Shown here: piece by piece, positions 44,140-54,084 of the stretch
How positions within the stretch are numbered: the first letter of the stretch is position 1
Layout of the letters: every line of letters starts with the position of its first letter
NCBI RefSeq assembly: GCF_009796765.1
Contig: NZ_CP047023.1
Span: 3,827,501-3,891,500 of the forward strand
Direction of reading: 5' to 3'
Origin: Paraglaciecola sp. L3A3
GTDB lineage: Bacteria; Pseudomonadota; Gammaproteobacteria; Enterobacterales; Alteromonadaceae
DNA length: 64,000 nt
Program-made: the position numbers and the translations under genes
Notes under the pieces: model-generated
Told to the model about the DNA's origin: nothing
The model's input: the letters and a program-made list of their open reading frames with translations, nothing else
Databases searched by the model: none

Positions 44140-46056
44140 TTAATACCTTACCTTACCTAAAACACTCATTGGAGAAGCTGCGGGCAGCCAATTATTATCG
44201 CTGGCTTCCACTTGATAAATTGACGAACTCTGAATATGAAACGGAAAGTTTTCTGTAAATTGGCTACCTTCTATATTCACTCTAGCTTGATCGGTTATTA
44301 TCAATCCACTAGTGTTACTGCCACTTAAAAAACAATTTCTAATATGTACTTGAGCCATATTAGCCACAGTTATTGCTGAATACTGGCTATTAGTAATAGA
44401 ACAATCAACAATTGCAGGGCTTCCTTTTATGACTTCAATACCTATACCAGCGTTTTCAATATTAACGCTATTTAATTCAACATGCTCGTTGCTATCTAGG
44501 CTTATAAAAGTAGGGGCAGTGATAATTTTCGATAAAGGCTGAAGTTGAATAGGTAAACCGGCAAAAGTGAATAAACTACCTTGAATGTGCAAGTTTCCCG
44601 CATTGGTAAATTGAAATTCAGTACCCGGCTCTATATACAAGCCACTGCCTGCTACTTGGGTGACTTTTTTATCGACAATATATGGACCTTCACTTTTTAG
44701 TAAAATAAACTGGCCGTCTATAGTGCTAGGTAATCTAGATTTTTTTATAACTGTGGCGCTGTACATACTTGCTAAAGGATAAACAACTTTATTTATGAGT
44801 GTTTCTTCACTTTGATTTCCAGCCTTGTCTATGGCGACAATACTTAGTTTTATCGGGGCAAACGCTTTTAAAGTATGCTCCCAAACAAACTCAGTCTGAT
44901 AAGTTTCAAATAACTGTCTACGAATTTGCCCTTCAATCAAAATGACTTGATAAAGTAAATTCGGCTCACTATTTTGCCAAGTTAACGTCACTCTATCTGG
45001 GCTAACTTTGTCCTGTAGTAAAGTCACTGGTTTAGGTGCTTCATTATCAAAACTTAGTAAACCAACTGAGCTAATATACTTGCTAGTCATGCCAGAACTA
45101 TCACGCAATATTCCAGTTAACATTCGCTCAGAAGCATTCCAACTGTGATCAACAGAAATACTTGTGGTATAGATCCCAGGTTGTTGCTCTATTAAAGGAA
45201 AAACTTGATTAATACCTTCAATCGTTACACTTGCAAGTTTGTTAGCTTCACCTTTAATTCCCACTCGAAGCACATCACCATATTTTAATACTTGCTCAAT
45301 ACCATCATGTAACACAGTCTCGATGTAGGAATAGTTAACTTCTTGAAACTTGGTGGGTTGTGGAAATTCATTAGCTATTTTTCGACCCAACTTATCTGCC
45401 ACAGCTAATAAATTTTCATCATTAAGATGCCAAGCGGTAACCGCAATATTGTATAACAAGCCGAGAGCATTGACTGATACTCCCCCCTCTCTGGAAATCT
45501 CTTCAAATTCCTTCGACCAGATTGCCTCTCCCTTAACATTAACTAAGGTAATTTTTACAGCAAAAGTGATCTGCGCATAAATTCCGACATATAATTTATC
45601 GTAATCCAGCACCTCAACAAATAATAAGCCATCCACATCCAATAAATTGGTCAATAACTCTGCATTTTTAGGTGTCAATTCTTGCTCATTCGAAAGTATC
45701 GCTAATCGATTATCGATATCTTTGATATGTGAAAATCTATAATTTGAACTAGCTAAATGTCCATATAGGGTGCTACGCAAAGTTTGTGATGCTTCTTGTT
45801 CACTTGTACTATTTTTAAAAGGTAAGATGGCAATCGATTGAGGTAATGAAGGTTTAATTTCGGCTTCAAGTACTTCAGCGACAACAGTGACTTCTTCAAT
45901 TTCTGGTAGCTCTTTATCCTCTAGAACTGAATTTATTTCATTCGTTTTATTACTAACAGCTAAAGGCTCAACTTGATTCACACTGCCGCAACTGACGATA
46001 AACACGGTACATAAAACAATGAAACTTAGATTTAACAGATTTCTAGATATAGGCAT
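44140..46056 (-). CDS. GNA1162-like lipoprotein with FN3-like and beta-helix domains (operon gene 7)
   Basis: The 638-residue lipoprotein has the lipobox VFIVSCGS (Cys23). Residues about 70-230 resemble the GNA1162/DUF799 and CsgG-related fold (SIAILPFKNSTSEQEASQTLRSTLYGHL, then VDGLLFVEVLDY). An FN3-like module follows at about 335-420 (APKPVTLLQ...VTLTWQNSEPN). The C-terminal region has parallel beta-helix character, with rungs such as GIGIEVIKGSPAIVDCSITNSQYSAITVANMAQVHIRNC. The mix of an outer-membrane-ring fold with a surface-type beta-helix is unusual. Probably anchored in the outer membrane; the function is not known. Confidence 0.65.
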   Translation of the reverse strand: MPISRNLLNLSFIVLCTVFIVSCGSVNQVEPLAVSNKTNEINSVLEDKELPEIEEVTVVAEVLEAEIKPSLPQSIAILPFKNSTSEQEASQTLRSTLYGHLASSNYRFSHIKDIDNRLAILSNEQELTPKNAELLTNLLDVDGLLFVEVLDYDKLYVGIYAQITFAVKITLVNVKGEAIWSKEFEEISREGGVSVNALGLLYNIAVTAWHLNDENLLAVADKLGRKIANEFPQPTKFQEVNYSYIETVLHDGIEQVLKYGDVLRVGIKGEANKLASVTIEGINQVFPLIEQQPGIYTTSISVDHSWNASERMLTGILRDSSGMTSKYISSVGLLSFDNEAPKPVTLLQDKVSPDRVTLTWQNSEPNLLYQVILIEGQIRRQLFETYQTEFVWEHTLKAFAPIKLSIVAIDKAGNQSEETLINKVVYPLASMYSATVIKKSRLPSTIDGQFILLKSEGPYIVDKKVTQVAGSGLYIEPGTEFQFTNAGNLHIQGSLFTFAGLPIQLQPLSKIITAPTFISLDSNEHVELNSVNIENAGIGIEVIKGSPAIVDCSITNSQYSAITVANMAQVHIRNCFLSGSNTSGLIITDQARVNIEGSQFTENFPFHIQSSSIYQVEASDNNWLPAASPMSVLGKVRY

Positions 46057-46074
46057 AATTTCTCAATTCAAACT

Positions 46075-47556
46075 CTAATCAAAATGGGTATATTGCTGTT
46101 TTCTAGCAAGAATTTTGCGTAAATAATTTTTAGTTTCTTCGGCAGGTAAGTTTGCCATTAACTGCTCGTATGTTTGTTGAGCTTGCAAGTTATTGATTTT
46201 TTGTACGGCTAAATTGATACTTTTTTTACCAGTAAATGTTTTAGCCAAATTGCCTACACCTGTGTTGTAACTTGCCAACATACAATACAATTTGCTTTGT
46301 TGATTTTTGATCCCACGCAGATAACGTTTAGATAAAAGATGTAAATAAGTTGTGCCAAGTAATAAATTATTATTTTGATCAAACAAATAGGCAGGGCTAA
46401 CGATTTGTTTTTTACCATACAAAAACTCGTAAGCGTCTACTCCAGCAGTATTGGGCACCAACTGCATTAAGCCAAAAGCCGGCACTGGTGACATCGCCAT
46501 TGGATTAAAACTCGATTCAGTTTCAATTAAGGCCAAAATCAGTGATACATCCAATTGATACTTGTTGGCTAATGAACTGACTGTATCTAATTTACCTTCA
46601 ATAAGGTTTTTCTGATAATTGTTTAAATAGGGAATAGTTAATACTAAACGCTTAACAGATTGCTTAGTTTGTAACACTAATGTTGGAGCATTTATAACCA
46701 AGGCATTTTGTGCAGAAACATTAATAGATTTAGTAATATCCGTTTTGATATTCTCAGTTATATTCACGGCTGGATTATCTAATATTTCTTTGGCAGCTAA
46801 GTCTGTAGACTGAAGAATAAGACTGGGTTCGATTATATTTTTTGCTTTTAAAAATTTGCTGTTTTGAATGTCTAAATTAACTGCTGCTGGTTTAGAATTA
46901 TGATTGCGAAAAGATGATTGCGCTAGTTCAGCATCCTCCGCAGACTGAGAAATATTATCTACAGATAGGTTTTCAATTATTTTAGCTGTATCAGCCGCTA
47001 ATATTTGTTCAACGTCAACATAGGGTTCACTTTTTATTTGCGGTTGAATAAGGCTGAGTTGAGCCAAATCGGTCTGTTTTAACTCTTGTTGTAAGCTTTG
47101 TTGAAAAACATCAACTTGTTGTAATTGCGATTTGTCACTTTTTGCTATCTTCGCTGCAAAAGACTGTAATTGAAGTAAACTTTTTGCAATATCACCGTCG
47201 ACAATAGTTTCAACTTGATACACGCCACCTTTGAAATCAAAAGTGGCTCGAGTAGAAAACGACTCATCATAAGTTGTCCAACTTTGTGCTGCAGGTAAAA
47301 TAATATCTTCGTGCCAATTAACAGATATCTTCTGAGTCAGGCCTTTATAAGCTCTATCTACTGCATTTTTGACTTGTATAAAACGTGTTTCAAGAACTTT
47401 ATCTTGTTGCTCAAAATGTTGCTCTAATTGGGCATCCAAGGCATCAAATTCATTATCTAAATCATCAATACTTTGAGCTTGGGTGAAATTAATGCAACCT
47501 TGACTGAGCAAGGCAACCAATCCAACAAATTTGCCGAATTGTTGATATCTATTCAT
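46075..47556 (-). CDS. MltC-like lytic transglycosylase (operon gene 6)
   Basis: The 493-residue exported protein has a signal peptide ending near FTQA-QS. A DUF3393/MltC-N-like region at about 60-130 (WHEDIILPAAQSWTTYDESFSTRATFDFKGGVYQVETIV) is followed by a linker of about 200 residues and a C-terminal SLT domain (about 330-490). The SLT domain has the catalytic Glu in LALIETESSFNP, then AFGLMQLVPNTAG and ASYNTGVGNLAKTF. Such enzymes cut glycan strands to make 1,6-anhydroMurNAc and often open the wall for trans-envelope machines. Its start overlaps the previous stop by 4 bp (ATGA), so it is translationally coupled. Its presence supports a wall-spanning assembly. Confidence 0.85.
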   Translation of the reverse strand: MNRYQQFGKFVGLVALLSQGCINFTQAQSIDDLDNEFDALDAQLEQHFEQQDKVLETRFIQVKNAVDRAYKGLTQKISVNWHEDIILPAAQSWTTYDESFSTRATFDFKGGVYQVETIVDGDIAKSLLQLQSFAAKIAKSDKSQLQQVDVFQQSLQQELKQTDLAQLSLIQPQIKSEPYVDVEQILAADTAKIIENLSVDNISQSAEDAELAQSSFRNHNSKPAAVNLDIQNSKFLKAKNIIEPSLILQSTDLAAKEILDNPAVNITENIKTDITKSINVSAQNALVINAPTLVLQTKQSVKRLVLTIPYLNNYQKNLIEGKLDTVSSLANKYQLDVSLILALIETESSFNPMAMSPVPAFGLMQLVPNTAGVDAYEFLYGKKQIVSPAYLFDQNNNLLLGTTYLHLLSKRYLRGIKNQQSKLYCMLASYNTGVGNLAKTFTGKKSINLAVQKINNLQAQQTYEQLMANLPAEETKNYLRKILARKQQYTHFD

Positions 47557-47990
47557 TTATTAGCCGTTTTTTGTTGCTGTATAAAAGACTCCAATTCAGC
47601 TACTGTAGAGCGTTGTAAACAAGGCTCTGCTTCTTTCGTTACACAAATTGCCATCACTACTTCAACTGATATGCTCTGCTCATCAGCTGTCACAGTGTGA
47701 TTTTTTTCAAATGCACCATTCAAAAGCGACTTAACTCTAGTGGCAACTATATCACTACTTATTTCATACTCTTCCATAGTGGTACCGCCGGTTAAACGTA
47801 CCCCTTTCAGTTGTTCAGCTAAATTTCTTTGTGCGTCGACTGTTGCCGCCCGTTTAGCCATCATTTTGGCCTGAGCCTTAATTTTAAAGACACTCAAATC
47901 CACTGTACCAAAACCACTGGCAGTAATTAATCCTTTTTCTGCATAAGCAAAAGGAGAACTCAATAACAGCATAATTAAAAAGATTCGCAT
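47553..47990 (-). CDS. Small exported LPP20/FlgP-like protein (operon gene 5)
   Basis: The 145-residue protein has a signal peptide (MRIFLIMLLLSSPFAYA) and a single LPP20/FlgP-type domain: LITASGFGTVDLSVFKIKAQAKMMAKRAATVDAQRNLAEQLKGVRL, then VATRVKSLLNGAF and SVEVVMAICV. It shares the AATVDAQRNLxExxxGVR core with operon gene 8. FlgP homologues form an outer-membrane-associated ring around sheathed flagella, so a ring subunit is a reasonable guess. Two C-terminal cysteines (AICVTKEAEPCLQ) may form a disulfide. AGGAAATT precedes the ATG. Confidence 0.75.
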   Translation of the reverse strand: MRIFLIMLLLSSPFAYAEKGLITASGFGTVDLSVFKIKAQAKMMAKRAATVDAQRNLAEQLKGVRLTGGTTMEEYEISSDIVATRVKSLLNGAFEKNHTVTADEQSISVEVVMAICVTKEAEPCLQRSTVAELESFIQQQKTANK

Positions 47991-47991
47991 A

Positions 47992-48351
47992 TTAATTTCC
48001 TTTTTTTGCTGCTTTCAACTGAGTCACTAATTGACCGGCTAAATCAATACGCACGCCTTCCTCAATTGAACTCACTAATTGATCAATAACATCTACTTTA
48101 AATGCACTGGCTAATAAGTATTTTTTGGCTTGTAATAATTCTTTTCTGCAAGCTAATGGGGCGTATTCCATAGCATCTCTAAAGCTAGTGTTGGCTAAAA
48201 TCACTCTGCCATTTTCAAAAACACAAGTTTCATACTTCTTTTTAATTTGCTGCAACTCTTGGCTATTTAAAGGCTGTGATGTCTGACTTTGATTTTCAGC
48301 CCATGTAGATGCTGAGTAAAAAAGCATAATAATCAAACAATTTAATTTCAT
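47992..48351 (-). CDS. Small exported protein of unknown function (operon gene 4)
   Basis: The 119-residue protein has a signal peptide (MKLNCLIIMLFYSASTWA). The mature part is mostly helical with two cysteines (YETCVFENGR and APLACRKEL) and a C-terminal helical stretch (DVIDQLVSSIEEGVRIDLAGQLVTQLKAA). I recognise no family. It is sandwiched 9 bp after the FN3 gene and 1 bp before the FlgP-like gene, so it is very likely a functional part of the operon, perhaps a small periplasmic adaptor or chaperone. AGGAAT precedes the ATG. Confidence 0.7.
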   Translation of the reverse strand: MKLNCLIIMLFYSASTWAENQSQTSQPLNSQELQQIKKKYETCVFENGRVILANTSFRDAMEYAPLACRKELLQAKKYLLASAFKVDVIDQLVSSIEEGVRIDLAGQLVTQLKAAKKGN

Positions 48352-48360
48352 GAAGTATTC

Positions 48361-51300
48361 CTATTTATCTTCTACCAAGATATTGACTTGGTCGGAAGGC
48401 GAGCTTTCAAGTAAGTCCGTATCCACCGCAATGATGTAATAACAGTAACTTTTGTCAGCTTCTATATTTTTGTCAATGTAACTTAATACTGGGCTATTTA
48501 CTGTTGCCAGTTTACGCTCTCTACCACATGTTTTACCGCGATAAATATCATAATGTTTGATGTCAGGCTCTAAGTTAGCTTGCCAATTTAACGCGGCAAT
48601 GGCATTTTCTTGAACAACAGAAACCCCGCCGACCTTGCTCGGGATAGCTTTAGTAGTCGCTGCAATGATAGAGCTTTTAGGACCTTCAACTTTAAAGCTG
48701 TTGAAGGCCGAAATACGATACTGATATAAGGAGCCATGCTCTAACTTAGAAAAAAATCCACCTTCATCAACATAACTGTTTTCGTTAACTTTGAGCGTAC
48801 TCAATTCTTCGAGCTCTCCATCTTTTTCTAACCGGTATACCTTATAACCTGCAACATCGGGGTCATTAAGAGGAGTCCAACTTAAACTGACTTTTTTCAC
48901 TTGTTGACTAACTGCTAAAAAGTGTTGCGGTGCCCGTGGCAGTGCTTTAGTTCGCACTTCAATTATATTTGATGTGCCGAGTTTTTGTTGTTTATGAAAC
49001 GCAGTCACCTGATAGAAATAGCGCTTTTCATCCAATAAATTTTTATTATCTAAATAATGACTCTGATTCGTGGTTTCTATATTTTGCCAAGTAATATTGT
49101 TCTCAGATCTTTGGATCAGATAAGATTCTACTTGTTTGTTGTTTGTCCAGTTGATTGAATTTTGTCGTAACAAATCTTGTTTACTGACGGTAAGCTTTAT
49201 ATCCAAAGGACTAAAACCTGTTTCTACATCTGAATCTTCGCTACTTAATAAATCCTTGTCTAATAAATTAACTTTGTATTCAAATGAAGCAAAAGGCAAT
49301 AATTCCAGATCAACATATTGGGTCAACTTGGCATCAATTTCAGCAATTAAAGACCAATCAACTTCATGCTTCCAACGCCTATAGATAAGCGCATTTTTTA
49401 GGTCTGTTTCTGCCCCCGTTTTCCAATTCAATAAAACTTGGTGTTCTTTAGTTTGTACCGTTAAATCAGTAGCTCTATTGGGCAATGCTTTTGAATGAGC
49501 TTCAATTGATGGGCCGATAGGTCCAACTTCATCGTAAATATTTCGACTTGCAATAGCATATCGGTATATCTGGCCATGGCTAATGCCCCCGGTATCCACC
49601 GAGTCGATATAAGTGCTGGCTTCTACTACTGGGATTTCTGCAATTAGGTTATAAGAAGTAAAATTATCAAGCTGGCTTGCTCTATACAGCAAATAACTTT
49701 TCAAATCGGGGTCATTTGTAGCAGCCCATGTTAAAGTCAATTTTCCTGCCTCACCACTTTTAGCAATAAGCGATTCTGGAGCAGGTATATCCTTTGTTTT
49801 CATAGATATTAAATTGGATTCAGAAACAACTTGGCCTTGATATATAATTGATAATTTATATTCGTATACCAAGTCGTCAAGTAAACCTAACTTATCAGTA
49901 TAGGATGTAGTTTGGCCCTCAAATTCAGTAATTAAAGACCAAGGCTGCCCTTTTTCTCGCCTCCATAACTGTAAGCTATCAGCCACAGAAATAGCTGGCC
50001 AAGCTAGATTAACTTGTCTAAGAATACCATCTGGTTGAGGAATAAAGTCCACTGAGTTTTGGGTCATCACTGGCTCTGACTGAACGGCAACACTTTGCAA
50101 ATTGTCTTGGTCGATAACCGTCACTCTATATTCGACTGTCCCTTTAGGTAATAATTGGCTATCAAGATAATAAAGTGATTGTCCGTCAATAGTGGCCAAA
50201 GCTTGCCATTGAAAATGCTGCCAACGCCTTTCCAGAAAATAACTAGAGGCGCGCTGCTGAGCATTTGCAGTCCAGCTCACTCTCACCTGCTCGGAACCGA
50301 TTTGAGTATTTACTGCTAATACTGCTTTGGGCGCAGGTTTGGTACTTGCTCTCAAAACAGGACTTAACTCTCCAGAGCTACCCTGCAAATTGATAGCGGC
50401 AACCGCATAATAATAATCTTTATTGTCTGCATCTAATGAAGTATCAACATAGCTATTTGCTTTTGTATCAATCACTTCATCTAACTTATATAAACGTATA
50501 TCGGCTTGATCGGTATAATCAGCGCGAAAAATTGCATAACCTTTTAATGCCGCATCGTCATATGGCTGCCAACTAATTTGTACTTTTCTGGCTAATCCAC
50601 TTTTAACTTTAACCTGCAAAGGAGCCGGTAAAGGGCCTCTGCTACTCAAGGTAATGGCAGTACTCATTGAAGAGGAAGAGTAGCGATCAAAAACACTTAA
50701 GGCGTACTGAAAACGTTGGCCGTCTGCTGTAAATTCAGAATCAATATATTCAGTCTGAGTTATACCTTGAATTGTTTTTATACGTCGCCATTCAGTGGCA
50801 CCTTGATGGTCGCGCCGATACAGATGATACCCTGCTCCTGATGATGCCGCTTTCCATTTGAGTAATACCTGACGGACGCCAAAATACCCAGTATTAATTA
50901 ATTCAGTTGGGATGACAGGGCTATGATCATAAATACTTGAAACATTACCAAGACCATCCAGATTAACGGCTCTAACAGCATATTCAACCGGACCGTTTAT
51001 TGCCTCTGATTGTAAATCGACAATTTTGTACTGTTTAATACTGCTACTTTGCATATCAGCTGATTTGGCATCAGGTATTGGCCCTTCGATTGTATTCACC
51101 ACAATCCAAGCTTGGCCTTTTTCACGTCTAATCAATTGATAATGAGTGATATTCTTTTCTGCATTTTGAGCTGATGGTAAAAACTCTATTTCAATCCCTT
51201 TAATCAACTGCGTAACAGACAATACTGCGGGGGGAGCTAAGTCTGACACTTCCTCAACTGCCACTGCAACCTGAGTAATTGTTTTACTTCTAAACTCTTC

Positions 51301-52068
51301 ACCTGCTTCATTGAGCAATGATATTTGGTAGTAAACATTACCATTAAGATCTTGTATTGGATCATAGTATTCAGTATCTATAACACTAGTCAGATAGCTA
51401 AAAGGCCCCTGCTTTTCGCTTGCTCGAAACACATTAAAACCTAGACTTTCAGGCGCAAAAGTCTCAAGTTGCCAACTTAACTTCACCTGCCCATTTATCA
51501 CAGATGCTGTCATATTTGCTAACCAATTAGCTTCATCTTGATTTTCACTGCCTTGTGATGAAATAGTCAGGTAAGACTGAATAGCGGTATCAATCGCGAC
51601 ACCAATTTCAGTACCGCGATTTAACACATCTTGTTGATTAATAAAACTAAAAGACCAGTTAGCTATTTGTTGCTGTGAATCTGTCGCCACTAAAGCAATA
51701 TCACTGACGATAGAGCCCTTCTGCCGAGATACTGTGCCTATCACTACAAAGTTAACATCAAGCGCAACGCCAGCATTGATAGCCTGTTCAAGCTCAAAGC
51801 TTTGAACAATTCTATTACGCATCAAAGTGGCTTCCATTTCACGTTGATTCAACAAACTTAAATTAGCCTTTTTACGTAATTCATTACGCACAGCATATAC
51901 AACATCATTTTCGATCCCTACCACATCCATACTGGTGGCAGTGAATTGAAATATCGCTATATTTTGCTGCTTTGCAGTGGCGACATTCATCGCCCCTAAG
52001 GTAAGCAATATAAAATATATGAGTGAGGAAACACTCAGAATTTTATTTTTGATTAACGCAAGTTTCAC
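48361..52068 (-). CDS. CsgG/FlgO-like protein with about eleven FN3-type repeats (operon gene 3)
   Basis: The 1235-residue exported protein starts with GTG and has a signal segment of about 33 residues. Residues about 35-185 form a CsgG/FlgO-type domain (NIAIFQFTATSMDVVGIENDVVYAVRNELRK, then LLNQREMEATL and VNFVVIGTVSR). Then come about eleven tandem fibronectin type III-like units of 90-100 residues, each recognisable by a buried Trp strand (VKLSW, VLLKW, VQISW, VRVSW, LTLTW, VLLNW, VSLSW, AALNW) and a GYxIYR-like strand. Together these suggest an outer-membrane ring domain with a long extracellular or periplasmic stalk. No named homologue is known to me. Confidence 0.75.
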   Translation of the reverse strand: MKLALIKNKILSVSSLIYFILLTLGAMNVATAKQQNIAIFQFTATSMDVVGIENDVVYAVRNELRKKANLSLLNQREMEATLMRNRIVQSFELEQAINAGVALDVNFVVIGTVSRQKGSIVSDIALVATDSQQQIANWSFSFINQQDVLNRGTEIGVAIDTAIQSYLTISSQGSENQDEANWLANMTASVINGQVKLSWQLETFAPESLGFNVFRASEKQGPFSYLTSVIDTEYYDPIQDLNGNVYYQISLLNEAGEEFRSKTITQVAVAVEEVSDLAPPAVLSVTQLIKGIEIEFLPSAQNAEKNITHYQLIRREKGQAWIVVNTIEGPIPDAKSADMQSSSIKQYKIVDLQSEAINGPVEYAVRAVNLDGLGNVSSIYDHSPVIPTELINTGYFGVRQVLLKWKAASSGAGYHLYRRDHQGATEWRRIKTIQGITQTEYIDSEFTADGQRFQYALSVFDRYSSSSMSTAITLSSRGPLPAPLQVKVKSGLARKVQISWQPYDDAALKGYAIFRADYTDQADIRLYKLDEVIDTKANSYVDTSLDADNKDYYYAVAAINLQGSSGELSPVLRASTKPAPKAVLAVNTQIGSEQVRVSWTANAQQRASSYFLERRWQHFQWQALATIDGQSLYYLDSQLLPKGTVEYRVTVIDQDNLQSVAVQSEPVMTQNSVDFIPQPDGILRQVNLAWPAISVADSLQLWRREKGQPWSLITEFEGQTTSYTDKLGLLDDLVYEYKLSIIYQGQVVSESNLISMKTKDIPAPESLIAKSGEAGKLTLTWAATNDPDLKSYLLYRASQLDNFTSYNLIAEIPVVEASTYIDSVDTGGISHGQIYRYAIASRNIYDEVGPIGPSIEAHSKALPNRATDLTVQTKEHQVLLNWKTGAETDLKNALIYRRWKHEVDWSLIAEIDAKLTQYVDLELLPFASFEYKVNLLDKDLLSSEDSDVETGFSPLDIKLTVSKQDLLRQNSINWTNNKQVESYLIQRSENNITWQNIETTNQSHYLDNKNLLDEKRYFYQVTAFHKQQKLGTSNIIEVRTKALPRAPQHFLAVSQQVKKVSLSWTPLNDPDVAGYKVYRLEKDGELEELSTLKVNENSYVDEGGFFSKLEHGSLYQYRISAFNSFKVEGPKSSIIAATTKAIPSKVGGVSVVQENAIAALNWQANLEPDIKHYDIYRGKTCGRERKLATVNSPVLSYIDKNIEADKSYCYYIIAVDTDLLESSPSDQVNILVEDK

Positions 52069-52083
52069 AATTAATCAATCAAA

Positions 52084-54075
52084 TTAATTAGTATTAAAAC
52101 GATAGCGAGCTAAAATATTATTTATCCTGTTTTTAGCTTCAATAGTGGTTGGAGAAGCCGATACAGACTTCAATTTTTCGTTATAAATTGCGTAAGTATA
52201 ATATTCAACAGCAATATCTAATTCAGCTCTACGTTCACGATCTTGTCCTTCGTTGAAATAATAAGTTTCAAGTTGTTGCAAAGGTCGTAATACTTCACCG
52301 GCCATATGCTCTACAATTTGTTCGGTTAATTGCTGCATTATTTCAGTGTCTGTAGGTACTTCCATAGGGTCAAACTTAATGCCTGCATCCTGTACTCCTG
52401 CATTCGATGTATCTTCAATTTGAATTTTTCGTTCAATGGTATCGACCCGCGTATTCTCGCCAGTCAGAACATTGACAATACGAAATGACAGTTGTAAAAA
52501 ACCTACTTTTTTAGTTTGAGTAACATCGTATTCTTTTTCACCATACTCTGGAACCATGATTTTAGCTAAGGGAGCGGCTCTTAGCTCCTTTTTCGAGGGG
52601 TCAGGATTCACCGCTTTCCAGTTTAAGTATTCAATATTGTCTTCAATTTTTTTACCTATTTCGTAACGAATTGTTTTAGTGCTTGAAGCTGTATTTTCAT
52701 CAACTTTATATAGCAATACCGACCCCATAATCGCGTAATCGATACCATATATTCGCCCCATTTCCTTGGCAGTTGTTTCGGAGACCACGCCAATTTGTCC
52801 AAGCTTCATCTCTTCAAGAATAGATTTTAAATTTTCTCTTTCTAATATTTTAATATCACTACTGGCGTTATTGAAAAGTCGTGAAATTAAGTTATTTGCC
52901 ACTATAACCCCGGCATCATCACTACTTGAAGGGCTATTAAAATCAAAAACAGCAATAGAGCGACGGGCTCGACCGTAAATATTATCTTCAACTGTGCGTA
53001 TTTTAGTGAACAAATCAGGATATGCGGGGTTAATCTCATTGATAGTTTTTAACAATACTAACGCGATAGCATATCGGCCATTTTGCTTATATGTATCAGC
53101 TGTGTACTCTGCTTGTTGAGATAAAGAGTCACGTAGGTTTTCAAGTTTGCTAGTATCTAATGCATTTAAATTTTTCAACTCTAAATACAAAGATTTTGCT
53201 TCAATCAAACGACCTTCAGTCATTGATTCAAGAATTGAATTCGCAATAAACTGTGCTTGTTTTTGTTTTGCAGTTACTAATAAATCTCGACATTGGTTGT
53301 TACCCGTTCTGTAACTGAGAGCCATCTCGCAGTTTTTAATCACCTCACTCCAATCACTAGTTTGTTGGGCGATTTTAACCTTAGCTAAAAAATATTCTTG
53401 ATTGTCATTGCGCTCAACTTTCTTTAACAGACTAAGTGCAATTGGATTATTCGGGATGACATTTAATAAATCAGACAGGTGTTGTCTGGCCAAAGCAAAT
53501 TGATCATTTTTTATTGCCGTATTAGCCTGTCCCAAATAATATTTATTTGCCTCGGTAACACTGGTTTTTAGACGGCTTTGTACATCTTCATAATTTTCAA
53601 AACGGCTAGCAATATCACTTAGCAAGCTATGAGCTTGGCCCCAGTTTTTAGTGTCCATTGCCATTTTGGCCTTTTCATACACTTCACTTAACTGGCTATA
53701 TAAATCACTTCTTTTAGTATTTATTAAGTCCGTAGCTTGGACCATACTATTATTTTTAATGCCCACTTTTTCAAGATCTTTAATTAAAGATTCAGCCTCG
53801 TCCAGCTTAGCTTTAGTCGCGTCTCCTGTTAGTAATTGGTTAACTTTTTTTAGGTTCACTTGTATATATCGTGCTTTTACATCGGCTAATTTGGCCACAT
53901 ATTTTTCATTATCTGGATCTTGGCCAACAGCTTGTTTCAGATAAGCAATCGCCTCATCGAATTGATTGACACTCGCTAATTGAATTGCTGTATCAAACTC
54001 CTTCGTTCCTGACGTTGTAGAACCACAGCCACTAAGAGCAATTAAGATAGCTGAAGTGATAAGAGCTTTTTTCAT
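52084..54075 (-). CDS. CsgG-like lipoprotein with TPR-like N-terminal region (operon gene 2)
   Basis: The 663-residue lipoprotein has the lipobox ALSGCGS (Cys17). Residues about 25-370 are helical, with TPR-like pairs (FDEAIAYLKQAVGQDPDN and several A/L-rich helices). Residues about 375-620 look CsgG-like: RRSIAVFDFNSPSSSDDAGVIVANNLISRLF, then LERENLKSILEEMKLGQIGVV, GIDYAIMGSVLLYKV, and LQLSFRIVNVLTGENTRVD. CsgG forms the curli export pore. A late helical tail (about 625-655) carries another TPR-like motif. It probably forms an outer-membrane oligomer; whether it is a pore cannot be told. AGGAAAACC precedes the ATG. Confidence 0.75.
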   Translation of the reverse strand: MKKALITSAILIALSGCGSTTSGTKEFDTAIQLASVNQFDEAIAYLKQAVGQDPDNEKYVAKLADVKARYIQVNLKKVNQLLTGDATKAKLDEAESLIKDLEKVGIKNNSMVQATDLINTKRSDLYSQLSEVYEKAKMAMDTKNWGQAHSLLSDIASRFENYEDVQSRLKTSVTEANKYYLGQANTAIKNDQFALARQHLSDLLNVIPNNPIALSLLKKVERNDNQEYFLAKVKIAQQTSDWSEVIKNCEMALSYRTGNNQCRDLLVTAKQKQAQFIANSILESMTEGRLIEAKSLYLELKNLNALDTSKLENLRDSLSQQAEYTADTYKQNGRYAIALVLLKTINEINPAYPDLFTKIRTVEDNIYGRARRSIAVFDFNSPSSSDDAGVIVANNLISRLFNNASSDIKILERENLKSILEEMKLGQIGVVSETTAKEMGRIYGIDYAIMGSVLLYKVDENTASSTKTIRYEIGKKIEDNIEYLNWKAVNPDPSKKELRAAPLAKIMVPEYGEKEYDVTQTKKVGFLQLSFRIVNVLTGENTRVDTIERKIQIEDTSNAGVQDAGIKFDPMEVPTDTEIMQQLTEQIVEHMAGEVLRPLQQLETYYFNEGQDRERRAELDIAVEYYTYAIYNEKLKSVSASPTTIEAKNRINNILARYRFNTN

Positions 54076-54084
54076 TGGGTTTTC

